64,000 nt of DNA from Acanthococcus lagerstroemiae (Eukaryota > Arthropoda > Insecta > Hemiptera > Eriococcidae), in contig CM063106.1 of the NCBI GenBank assembly GCA_031841125.1, positions 7,750,001 to 7,814,000 of the forward strand. Direction: 5' to 3'. Positions 48,470 through 60,102 of this stretch are shown here, piece by piece. The notes beneath the pieces were generated by a model. The model did no database searches. It was not told where the DNA came from and was given only the letters and a program-made list of their open reading frames with translations. The first letter of the stretch is position 1. Each line of letters starts with the position of its first letter. The position numbers and the translations under genes are program-made.

Positions 48470-50330
48470 GTATTTTATTCTCTGGAGATCTTCTGAAAAA
48501 CAAAATAAATGATCGTTGTAAATTCTTATGTACATTTTATTGCTACAATATTGGGATACACATAAAGCTGCGGGGCAACTCCCCTATGCCTCACAGGTTC
48601 TCAAAGGAAGCCCCAGGATATGATGTACCTACCTGCTAATGTGACAGGGGCAGAAAAGTATTGTTACAAAGGATGGCTATTTTCTTACTTTTTAAATCTA
48701 CTGCAAAGTCGATTTGGGCCTAAACGAAATGATCTCATATCTTCTTTAAAAATCATTTTGATCTAATTATGTATAAGTACTTTAGAAGAAAACCAGTATC
48801 TATCCAGTACTAAAAATGAAAGGTTTTAATGGGCGGATGGGATATTTATGAATAAGTTACCAGAAAATTTTTCAGTAGATGATGCCTGAAGCCAGATCTT
48901 CAGCATCGTAGAATAAATTCACCGCGTTCTACTCCTATAGTGAGGCCGAATAGTTTTAGCATTGTCACATATACCTACCTAACAATTATTTAAGTAGAAG
49001 GTATCTAAAAGTGGTTTTCTCATTTGTACGACTTACTTTTACTTATACAGTAATAAGTAATTGAGCCTATAGGTACCTATACCTACCTAACACACATAAT
49101 AGACTTAGAGTAGGTGCTACGGGGATTACCCACTTGAAGTGGTGTTGTGAACTACCCTCTTAATATTTTTATTACTACCTATTACTTTTTTCCGGTTCAT
49201 TACAACTTAAACGTAGGTATCTATTGTATTTAGTAACTTACTTTCGTTATCATGAATCAGCTCAGGAGAAGAATGTTGATTCCCCTGTACAACAGCATAG
49301 TTCTGAAAGCACTGTAACACTCACTATAAATCAAAACAAATTATTCTCTATTATGAGTACCGACAACAGCATTCTTTTAACGCTCAAATTTTCTAGTTAA
49401 ATATAAATTAGTATGTTTACTTACGAAGTTGAAATAGCAGCTGGCTTGTGCTTATCAAATTTCTCTGTTTACTTATTCTCACTCATTTAACCATGAAATT
49501 TACACAGCCAATGGTTTCTTACTGGCTTATTGTTTCGTAATGTGGTTATTTTGTTGTTATATAGGCACCTTAGGTACGACTGTGTCAGTCTCTGATTAGA
49601 CCATCCAATTAAAATACTATTGTTATAATTGGACTTCGTTTACTAACAAAACTTGGAGAATTTTGAGTATGAGTGCCGTAGTCGACCTAAAAGTGGTACC
49701 TAATGCAACAACAAGCATGTGCCAAAAGTAACACTTTTAGAATATTTACACCTTTGTCCGCACAATATGAAACAAGAACATTAACGTTACACGGATCACG
49801 TAACTTATGGAAGCAGTTTCCGGAGGTCTTAAACAATAATCTTAGGCACCTGTAAAGATAACGACCGATTGATATGGATCACCTTTTCAAAGACGAATCA
49901 CTCACATGAAAGCATTAGTTACAAAATGTGATGTATACTTACACACCCTGAAGATTTTAGAGCAATGTCCAAGTTCGGACAGTCTCCTATACAAACTAAA
50001 CTTGAACTAAATTTTAAATGAAGCAGGTAGTTTTTTGTGTGAATTTTGATGTTAGCGGACCCAATTACGGATCTGATCCGTTTTTGAGTCCTCTCAACAA
50101 TTATCTGAGCGTAGTACCTCTGGTAACAGCCAAATGGGGATCAAATTTTTACACATAGATTGCACATTGGCAACTCGATAGCGAACCTTCTACCCCTCCA
50201 CCCACTTATAAATCAAAAAGTTGATGCACATCGGACCACTCTACCACGACAGGGGAGAGCAAATCAGGAAGAAAACCATCGCAAAACGAAAACCCGATTG
50301 TTAGTTGTACTTAGTAAAATTCTAATTCAC
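48470..50330. other. Intergenic spacer between paralogues B and C
   Basis: Upstream region of gene B and downstream region of gene C. Contains repeated GGTACCTA/TACCTACC words (48960-49100) and AT-rich sequence. No further gene seen. Confidence 0.45.
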
Positions 50331-50338
50331 CGTTCTCT

Positions 50339-50344
50339 TTTATT
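50339..50344 (-). terminator. Candidate polyadenylation signal of gene C
   Basis: AATAAA on the reverse strand, about 20 bases after the stop codon of gene C; position and sequence fit a cleavage signal. Without transcripts this is inference. Confidence 0.45.
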
Positions 50345-50364
50345 TAGTACATTTTTTCTCGACG

Positions 50365-53300
50365 TCATAATCGCTGACTGAACTCTGGCTTCTCCATTGT
50401 TCGAATCTCTTTTATCTCATCTTCCATCAGTGGATTCGGCAACTTCACATATATTAGTATTATGGGATACGCAACTAAAACATACAAAATCTGTTTTTCT
50501 AGACAGTGTATGTATGGATTATCAAAAAATGGCTGATAAGTTATCAATCACCCAGTGGCCAGTGACAGTAAGATAATTATTACATTTTGACAAAGAGCCT
50601 TTGCGGCAGTGGTGTAGCCAGACTTGGTATAAATAGAGGGGGGAGGGGGGGGGGTTGTTTCACAGGTGTAATACTTACTATTACCAGAATAAATTTTAAT
50701 TTTTTCACATTTTCGGCTGATGCCAAGGGAGGTCGTTAATGGCTACGCCCCTGCTTTGCGGTGCCGTGAAAATACAAGAGTGTACCGAAGAAACATTATT
50801 GGGGGGGGGGGAAATACTCAAAATTTTCCGACTGTAACGTCGTCATTTTGCAATTAGAGCGACTGAAAAAATGTTCGAGGATTCGTTCACTGATTTGAGT
50901 TGAAAAGACAGGCGAAAAGTCCCAGTAAGCCTCAAATTTTTCAACTAAAGCCAACTGCGTCTAACTTTAGGGAGAAAGGGAATCTCCCTCATCCCAGTCA
51001 ACCACATACCTAGTTACCTCGTTTGCTAGGTACCTTTTACCATAAAAATGAACAGTGGCGTAGCCAGACTTGGTATGAACGGGAGGGGGGGTCGTTTCAC
51101 TTTTACAACATTACAGGTGTAATACTTACTATTACCAGAATAAATTTTAATTTTTTCACATTTTCGGCTAATACCGGTGGGAGGGGCTACGCCCTTGAAA
51201 ATTAACATCATTAAATATACGTTTTTCAATTTACACACTAAAAACTCTTCCATCTAAAACAGTGTAGTGTTGAGATTACAAAATGTCAACAACGTTTTCC
51301 ATCTAATTATATCATAGGATTTCCAGCAACACTTATGAATCAGTACCTAACTTGCCCATATCAGTGGTGTAAATTCAGATAAATATTTTCTTGGTATTAA
51401 TCGCGGCAGTTCTAACATTTGATACCTATACGTCTCACTTTCCGACACAGTGCAATATTGTATTGTGATTAAAACCAATCGTAATTTTCTACGATCATTT
51501 CAATGTCGTGTGGAAACATTAAAACGTAAAATATCAATGCCACTTATAATTTGACGGCATTAGGGGAAAAAATAGATAATAATAAAGTTAAAATTTTCTA
51601 AGGCCACAGAATAAACGTGGTTTCCTCCCGCCTGTTGTTATTCATTGAAAATACATAGTAATAGAACATATTATGTAGGTACGTATACGTTTCTATGACT
51701 TATTAGTAAGTATATAATTATTAACTAAAGTGTCTTTACATTAGGTACCTAGGCACCTACTGATGTACATACTAACAGTATCCACATTATTTTATGCTTA
51801 CATCCATGTACTTCTAAAACATGGACATGATATAGATACTTGTACTTTCATAAATAGTTATCTAAGTACTTACTTAGATCAAATTATAACATTTTTTCAA
51901 TTGTTGCGATAAAAAATACTTCCAATTCTATCTTCTCTATTTCAAGGTCGATGTGCTCAAATGTTTGATATTTAGGAATCAAGTTGTGCCTCCCCCCCCC
52001 CCCCTCCACCCACATTAATACATTTTAAGTTCACTGGGCTCCTTTCAAAGACCCTCATCTTAGCCAGGCTGATCAGCTGTTACTCCTGACCACTCTGGCA
52101 CTGTTTTATTTAGATAAAATCGAAACTACAGCTTCGTTAAATTCATGCACATAATCAGTAATTCTGTACATCATGCGTTACTACTTACGAAGATTGATGA
52201 CAGCGATTGACCAGAAGCCCGCTTCACATGATATGTTCGTCATTACTGGAAGAATCATGCTGCCTACTATGACTCCGAGTCTACCACCTATCATTATCAA
52301 GCTCACGGTCACTCCTCTGCATAGAAATAAGACGTATACTGAATGAGCAAATTTCTTTATTGCTTGTATTAGGAGCAGTATCAGAGACGGTTTTACACTG
52401 TAGACCCTGTAGGCACGGGCCTACAGCGGCAAATTTCTAAGGGCGGCAATTTTTGCGGGTTTTTTTTGTTTGTTTTTAGTATTAATTCAACACTTACACA
52501 AAAAATGCCGCTCCACTTTTAGAATTTTCGTAAATGTAATGATTAAAAACGGTTCAGTTCAGTAGTCTTAAACAGAAGAAACGACAAAATTTGGGCGGCA
52601 AAATTTTTTGGCCTACAACGAAAAAATATCAAAACTGTCTCTGAGCAGTAATAAGAATTTAAAAAAACTTAGTAGGCAAAATTTATGTAGATAAGAAACT
52701 AAAACTCATAAGTTTATTCTAAATACAATAGACTTAATTGTATCACTAATTACTGTGGCAGGACTGCATCGAATTAATGAGATAAACTGTATCGTACTAT
52801 GTGAATTAAACGAGAACATTTCAAATGTTTCAATTAGGACATAGTGATTGAAAAAATCCCTTCCCTAATTAGGTAAACTAGCTGGGAAAATCCAATAAAG
52901 CTGATATCTGTACTCACCCCTCACTTATAAAGTTAGGATTAGTTGCAGTGCTGTGTAGATATATCGTAGGGTGTAATTGTTAAGTTCAATCCAGAGATGA
53001 AATAATTAATTCGATTTACCTTACACTTGTAGGAATCCTGTTCACCACTAAGCTGACGCTGATGGACATGCAGTTTTGCATACACATGGCGATGATAGTG
53101 AGCAGGAAAACAGAAATGTAACCATTGGAAAATGGTACCACTGAAATACAGATAGCGCCTATTGTATGTCCGATCACTGTAAATGTCAAAAATCATTGTA
53201 AGTTACTTATTGTTGGATTATTTTTCGCATGCTCATTCTTTACAGCTCATATAATATTACTAAAAGGCTTATTTTATGAACTAAGATAAAAACCGAAGTA

Positions 53301-56300
53301 ACTTTTCAGATGAGGGGAAGAAAAAATGTGCAACTGTGAACTGCTAAGTTTCGTTCTGTAACAAGCAAAAAAGGAAAAAGTCGATGACGGCGATAAGATT
53401 TTTAGGGGAAAGAAAGAAGTAGATATCAAACACTTCTTTTATAATAATTTTAAATTATTACATGGTAGGTACTGTAGCATCTAAGCACTATTTTTCAATT
53501 TAACCACACCTATGCTTTTTTGTATCTAAACAGGTATCTAGCAGCCCACTTACAGAAGATACGTATCTTTCCGAATTTCTGAATTGCTAAAGTTGCAGGA
53601 AAAAACGATACAAACATGAAGAAACCAATAAAGGTTGCACATGCATAGATATGCTCGTTCAATAGCAACTATATAAAACACAAAAACAAATCGCTGATTT
53701 ATTAATCGCGAACCTTCACCTATAGAGAAATTCCTGAAACTTCTCAACTTTTCTCATACTAAATAAAATGTCCTACTCACTGAATTTTTTGTACAGTTTA
53801 CGGTTGATTGAAAAATAAGCTGTGTCTTGAACATCTGACAAAAAGAACCATTTGGAACATGTCCTCTAAAATCAGCTGCATTGTCAGTTTGACCTAATCC
53901 TAATGATAAGGTTGTTAATGTGGCCATGTGTGATCGTATACCACTGAAACTAAAATAAATTTAATCGCTTTATAAGTTGATTGGATTCCTCAGTTTTCAG
54001 AGAGAGAGAAAATAAGAAAGTAGTGATCTAAAAGAGAATAGTAACTGTAGTTACGCTGCCATTGTGATAAACTGAGAGCAGAACACGGTGAGAAATGGAA
54101 ATAAATATGGTTGATACATTAATGGTGAACCGATTATTTCTATAGAAGGGTACTGCTTGTCTTCCTGTTTAATCGCATCTGTGTCTTTATTCTCTTGAAG
54201 GAGAATATTTTTTACCTGTACAAATGTGAAAAAATAAATAAATAAAAATAGTATAGAAGCTTATGTACAATATACACCGTCAACTGGGGCAGTATCGGAC
54301 ACCGGTGGTAATATCGGCTACTCACTACTTGTTTACTGATAACGACACTAGCGCTCCTCGGGCAAGACATGGGTGGCCGATATTACCGCCAGAGTCTGAT
54401 ATTACCATGGTACCTACTGAATGCACTACTTATCGAATAAGCTATAGCTTCTTTTTCTACCGAGTTATGATACAAAGGAGATGAAGAATACCTACTGATT
54501 TAAGGTAGGTACCTATAGTCCAGCTTTAGGCACTTTACTCAACTAGAAATATTATTTTTGATTAGGTAAGTAACTTCTTAAAAATTGTAGAAAATTTACC
54601 TTTGTCCCTTCACATTCAAATAATCATAAGTACGAGGTTCAGTTTTAATATTTACCGGAAAGTCATCAGGCGGATTGCCCGTATTCTCTGAGTAAATGTG
54701 CCGTACGAGCTCCAGTGCTTCTTCGTGCCGACCCACTCGTAAAAGAAACGCAGGCGACTCTTCGAGGACTAATAGCGCAATTAACAAACCTATTATATGT
54801 ATCTGTAAATTTACGAGCACAAACAGCTTCCATGAATTCATAATCAAGACGTGGGGCACGAGCACGTACTTGAATCTCAGCGGTAAAATGAAAATAGCTA
54901 TCACTGTAATTTTTTACAATTCAAATATACAATTAACACAGAATTTGATACGATTTCCGTACGTATAAGAAGCCAGTAAAATTATCTTCCTACCTTTTTG
55001 AACAAACTTACATGTAAAATATGTTTAAAACAAATTCTTATTCACCTGGTTGTATAAAAAATCCAAAGGCTAGCACTGTGCCAATGCGCATAGTTGCCTT
55101 ATCTTTATACTTGTAGCTAACGAATTCGTTGATGTACGCATAACAAGACGTTATAACACCACTATTCCTACAAATCAGTTATTTAATTGTTTTAGCATAA
55201 ATATAATATATCGTTGGAGCCAATCGTTTGATGATCCGATCACCACAATGGTTATGCAATCATCCCCTTTAAACATTTTGCGCTTGGGCGAGCGGAAATT
55301 ATGAGCCCTCACTTGGTGGAGCGTATGGTGATGCACGCATGCCAAAGTGGCTCCCCAGACACCGCACCTCTGGCTCCAGAAACTACCCTTTCAAGTATCG
55401 CATCAGTGACCAGAGGGACACATTACGGGCCCGAACCCCCATTTCGCCTCTCCGCTTCGGATTCGCACTGTCCTGCCGGGCCACCATGGAACGCTCTACC
55501 GATCGAGACAACGCTCACCTAGCCAGAGGCGTAGCGTGCTCAACATGATTGGGGGGGCCCCAATCCGCTAGAGAAAATTTAGCTTGAATTATTACCGAAG
55601 TAGATAAAAAATTATATTCCTTTATTATAACTTGATGTAAGAATCTTGGAGGGGCACGTGCCCCCCCCCACCCCCACTCCCGACGCTACGCCATTGCACC
55701 CAGCATTAACCTGGAATTCGGGTGCACCGCAGACGGACGCGCTTCCTTCCTTCACCCCTCACCTCCTCGTCTTGGTACGTGTGGCAATGCAACAAAGAGA
55801 GAGAATGGTGACAGCGGAGTAGGCCCTGCCGGGTGTTCCCTAGCAGCTGTAACAGCTCTAGGATGGTACAGAGCAGGGCGGGCGCACTTCCAATGGCGAT
55901 ATCATAACTGTATTTTAGTTCAAGAGAGTTGGCCACCGGTAGCGCTGCTGTCAATTTAGGGTGCTGGTGTGTGTTTGTGTTAGTAAAGTGAGTTGGAGTC
56001 ATTCGTGAGCCCTAAAGCGACGTTCTAATGCGTATACTTGAATTTTAGTCATGTCGAAGCATCACTCATGCAAAGTATACCAATCAATTAAGCAGGTGCT
56101 ACAGCACAAATTTTTTGCTTTACTGATCAATTTTGTCAGCATTCGTAGTAAAAGAACATTGATAATATGTAACTTACGTGAAGCCAGAACAAACTTTCCA
56201 AAAAAATAGGGACCAATAAGAAACCGCTGTGAATGCCAATAATAATTCGAAAGATAAGGTACCACCAATGAGGACAATTAGGGTACTCCGTCGACCAAAA

Positions 56301-57044
56301 GTGTCCGACACTGTACCCCAAATAAAACCACCGGCGATCATTCCTGTTGAAAAAACATTTTGTTCAAGTCATCTATCAGTTTTACTAATACGAGTACTAG
56401 GTACTGGGGCTCTCATAATTCGCTATAGCAGGAGGTTTTCTTGAGGGAGAGCGTCCTGTTTTGTCTAAGGATGAAATTCTTGTCACGTAATTGACAAGGC
56501 CAAACTCTTTGGGTTGTTGTAGTTACATAAAACACGAAAACATGTGTTCGGTTTTCAGTTTACATTTTTATCAAAAAATTGTAATTTAGAAGCGTCTTGC
56601 GGTTCTTATTCAACATTTCAATGGAATACATTCCAAAGACAAACAAATCAAAGATATTTTGTTAGCGATTTTCGACTTTGTTATTAGCAAAATTAGATAA
56701 CCTAAAAATATAGCGCTGAACAGTAACCCTTGTTCGTATTTGGTTATTTTCATTTCACATATGATAGATGGTGTGATGTAAATGATCATGTTCACGCATA
56801 AAACGCTAGTTAGGATTATAGGCACCATTTCAAGAATCAACTTTTTCTGGTAACGACCATATCCACCTGCAAAACATCCAGACCTAGGTATATTGTATAT
56901 GTATAACCAGAAATAAACGTCAAGGTTCTCATATTTTTAAATTCATAATGTAGGTATCTTAAAAAAGAAACATAGTTATTGTTAGAATCCTACCAGATAA
57001 TTCGAGTGCCACTCCAATGCGAACGGTCTGATTCATTTGAATGT
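50365..57044 (-). CDS. SV2-like major facilitator superfamily transporter, tandem paralogue (gene C); first coding exon not located
   Basis: Paralogue of the transporter gene downstream of it on the same strand. Exons in transcript order: 56994-57044, 56702-56866, 56178-56343, 55046-55167, 54656-54903, 54055-54215, 53781-53949, 53554-53668, 53020-53176, 52189-52316, 50365-50474, ending in TGA. About 530 codons stay in one frame. Seen: GGYGRYQKK, the motif-A loop WGTVSDTFGRRSTL, LEESPAFLLRVGRHEEA, FGKIRIFC, the CMQNCMSISVS helix and LIMIGGRLGVIVGSM. Exons of 165, 122, 248, 115, 157 and 128 bp have the same lengths as in gene B. The first exon listed opens in mid-codon (ACATTCAAATGAATCAG), so a short upstream exon is expected, as in B; alternatively the ATG inside this exon (MNQTVRIG) is the start. 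An AATAAA signal follows the stop. The introns hold three hAT-type elements and an R1-like remnant carrying a fourth. Confidence 0.87.
50607..50753. mobile_element. hAT-type MITE, 147 bp, perfect 8 bp target duplication
   Basis: Ends CAGTGGTGTAGCCAGAC and ATGGCTACGCCCCTG; CTTTGCGG flanks it exactly (50599-50606, 50754-50761). Same subfamily as 51053-51197 (both carry GGTGTAATACTTACTATTAC then CAGAATAAATTTTAATTTTT). Lies in the last intron of gene C. Confidence 0.9.
51053..51197. mobile_element. hAT-type MITE, 145 bp, sister of 50607-50753
   Basis: Ends CAGTGGCGTAGCCAGAC and GGGGCTACGCCCTTG; flanks AAAATGAA and AAAATTAA (7 of 8). Same internal sequence and orientation as its neighbour 300 bp away. 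Confidence 0.87.
52382..52643. mobile_element. hAT-type non-autonomous element, 262 bp
   Basis: Ends CAGAGACGGTTTT and AAAACTGTCTCTG; flanks AGCAGTAT and AGCAGTAA (7 of 8). The interior has a GGGCGGCAA repeat. Lies in an intron of gene C. Confidence 0.83.
55310..55885 (-). mobile_element. R1-like 3' fragment, itself split by a hAT MITE
   Basis: Reverse copy in two parts, 55310-55523 and 55697-55885. The 3' end reads CATGCGTGCATCACCATACG on the reverse strand; the 5' part covers the last coding codons (GTACCATCCTAGAGCTG). The sequence 55886-56005 beyond it is unassigned. Lies in an intron of gene C. Confidence 0.82.
55524..55696. mobile_element. hAT-type MITE nested in the R1-like fragment, 173 bp
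   Basis: Ends CAGAGGCGTAGCGTG and GACGCTACGCCATTG; flanks CACCTAGC and CACCCAGC (7 of 8), the latter matching the uninterrupted R1-like sequence at 33429. Contains short G and C runs near its ends. Confidence 0.88.
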
Positions 57045-57276
57045 CTACAAAATAGTAACTAGGTAAATATTAATACCGAAATCGTTATATGTTAGTGTAC
57101 CTACTTAAATCATCAGTATAATTATCAAATGTAAAGAACATTTATAAAAGCACATATCAATTTAAAACTGTTCTAAACCTGTTTTTCATTCTAAAAAATT
57201 TACATTCCGTTTCCTTTCAAAATCTGAAATACCTAGTGTTTTCTAGCAAGTAAACTGCTCTAACTATAGTAGGTAT

Positions 57277-57553
57277 GGGTGAGTGAAGAGAGGCAGCGCG
57301 TCCGGCCGTGGGGGACCTGAAATTTCCAGGCGAGCGCTCTGGGAGTGCGGACCTCGGTCAGTAGGGAACCCCATGGTGGCCCTGGTAGGACGCGCGCACC
57401 GTTCCGGCACGTAGAAATGGGGGCTCGGGCCCGGCCCCAAGGCGTCTCTCCGGTCACTGACGCGATGCTCGAAAGGGTAGTTCCTGTGGCCGGGGGTGCG
57501 GTGTCATAGGGGCCACTTTGGCATGCGTGCATCGCCATACGTCCCACCACACA
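57277..57553 (+). mobile_element. R1-like 3' UTR copy, 277 bp, with 17 bp target duplication
   Basis: Starts GGGTGAGTGAAGAG at the stop-codon region and ends CCATACGTCCCACCACACA. CTAACTATAGTAGGTAT flanks it exactly (57260-57276, 57554-57570). The 3' terminus agrees with the copy ending at 15996. It lies just upstream of the first found exon of gene C. Confidence 0.93.
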
Positions 57554-57579
57554 CTAACTATAGTAGGTATATATATGTA

Positions 57580-60100
57580 TACGAACTCATAATCAAATTC
57601 TGAAATTCCACTGATGTGTATGATTGTAAAATTAATGACCAGGAACGCACTTTAGACTTTCTTTCTTTCCCCACGGTTGTAACTATGTTTCTGCACTCAG
57701 TTAATAAGTGGAGTAGTGGACATATTTTACTCTAGAGTAAATTATACTGAGCCGTAAGGCCATGAAGACAAGAGGCACTCTCTCCCTAATTTTTAGCATT
57801 CCACGCCTCTTTCTGTTTCACAGAAAAAAGAAAAAATGTTATCGATGTAAAAAATTAAAGGAAATAAGAATAATTTATTATTATTATTTTTTTTTTTTTT
57901 TTAATATTTTTATTTACTAGGAAGTAAAATCCATGGTTTTCAATTTCTCCATGAAAGATTCCAATATGCTGCTACAATTTGCCCTTCTAAAAATAATGTG
58001 TGTGCCCCTCCCCCTTGATATGAGAATCTAGTTACAACCGTGAACTGATGAATATGATTAATTTCAATTTAGAAGTATGATGTTTGCTCTTTGTTCTGAG
58101 TTCTGAATTATACTGACCTTTGTCATTGCTAACACAGTTTCACTGAAGAATATCACTTGACATACACGTTCAGGTAGAATTCTGTAGTAAATTTATGTAA
58201 AGTAAAAGGCATTAATCAAGACTCATTTTAAATTAGATATAATAAAATACTTATACCTTAGATTGTAGAGATGAAGCAAAGAAAATCCAAAAATTTAAAT
58301 ACTCCATGTTTTGTTCCTAGTAGAAATGAGAACCATCTATTTTTGACTTATTCTATGGCTGAAGAAGCTTCTCTCAAGAAATTAATTAAGTGCATCAAAA
58401 TAATAAAATTTTATTAAAATTATATGTTAGTAGGCACACAGAATTATTATTATGCTGCTAATTTTGATGTTTAGAATGTATGATTATTGGTATGCTATTA
58501 TTGTTTTACAAGTTCATGAAAATGCAGGCATACTAACTAGGTACCTATTAGGTCTAGTAATATTTTTTTAAAAAGTGACGTCGTTTAATCATCCATTAAA
58601 CAATTTAATTGGCGGAAATTGGTCGATTATCTTTAATCATGGATTAAACTCTAATAATGTTTTGTACTACCGGCCCTTAGTGATTAGTTCAAAGGTACTT
58701 AAATGCATTTATTGTGACTAACAAAAACTTTAAAATATCATAACGTTCTCATTCGCTTTGTGTCAGGTACCTATACTTAGTTTCAAATTAATGAAATGAG
58801 AGAGTACTTAGGTAGGCGTAGGCTATTTATGCAATTTGGTCAAATTTGAAATTTAGCTGATGTTTTTGTCTGTCAGGCTACTAACCGAGGAGAGAAACTG
58901 TAGTTCAAAATCAACAAACCATGGCCAATAGTCTAAAATTCACGCTCTAGAAGGTAAGTGGCCTAATAGCTAAGGGCTCACTGCTGAGTTGGAATGTCCC
59001 AAAGTTCAATGATCGTCTTTTATGGCCATCTTCCACATCAGGAGGACCCAGGATGGAGGAGGGGAATAATAAGGAAGAATATTGAGGGATCTGACATTTG
59101 GATTTGGATCAGTACTTCCCTACTCCCATAGGGATCCATCCGAGTCCCCAATATCCGAAACTATAGTACCCTACTGAAACTGAAGCTAATAGGTACTGAT
59201 CTGTGATCCGGATCTTTTTCAACCAATTTTTTTACTTTCTCATTTTTTGATGTTTGATCTTTTTTTGATCTGCCAGATCAAGAAGATCGTGGACATTTTG
59301 GTTAGCACACAGAGAAGAGGAACTTAAGCGCACTAGAAAACGCACCCTTGTTCAAAAATACTGTCCTCAATACAAGAAGCATGCATGAAGCATGAATTGT
59401 AGAATTGCTCATCAGTCATCACTCAACCTCAAAGCAGCTCAAAGCTCAAACCTGAATCAAATGAGTTTCATATTCTGATAAGGCTCTATAGTTTCACCTG
59501 GGTATACTAAGCCACCATTTTGGTTCATACTGCGCCCGTCGATGCCGAATTAACTACGCGTTACGCTCCGCATAGTCGGATTCGGCATCGACGGGCGCAG
59601 TATGAACCAAAATGGTGGCTTAGTATACCCAGGTGAAACTATAGAGCCCTAATCCTGTTTGCAGAAATAAAATGGTCTCTATCTTCTCTTCAAAACAGTC
59701 AAAAATAAGTCCTTTTTAGCTTTCCAACCTCCAACCTTCCAAAAATCAGATAACATCTAGTTCTATATTTTTCCGCAAGATATCGCGAATTTTTCATTTC
59801 TTTCCTCCAAGTTTTCCAATGTCACATTCACAAGTTTCAGTTCCCGCGTTTTCCCTTATCTGTGTGCCGTTATTGTTCAATTTGATCATTTTCTTGTACT
59901 AGGAAATGGCTGTTGCTTGTTGATGTTAGCTAATTGTGTACATAGTTACTAACTCACTAACAATTATCTGTAAGACATTTACATTACATTATAGTCGATT
60001 CCGAGTGCATATTACTTTACTACTAATATTGGAGTGTCCTGTGATAAGTTTTCATCGATTATAGCTTGAACGAATAAAATTGATACAGCTCAGCTGCTAA
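57580..60100. other. Spacer between divergent genes C and D
   Basis: Must hold the missing first coding exon of C or its 5' UTR and the promoters of both genes. Apart from the perfect palindrome I recognise nothing; a T-run lies at 57888-57901. Confidence 0.4.
59482..59648. repeat. Palindrome with perfect 69 bp arms and a 29 bp centre
   Basis: Left arm 59482-59550 (starting GGCTCTATAGTTTCACCTGG) and right arm 59580-59648 are exact inverses over all 69 bases. The centre reads TAACTACGCGTTACGCTCCG onward. A diverged fragment with the same GGATGCCGAATCAACTATGC core lies at 35470-35530, so this is a mobile family. Located between genes C and D, about 0.5 kb upstream of D. Confidence 0.92.
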
Positions 60101-60102
60101 AT

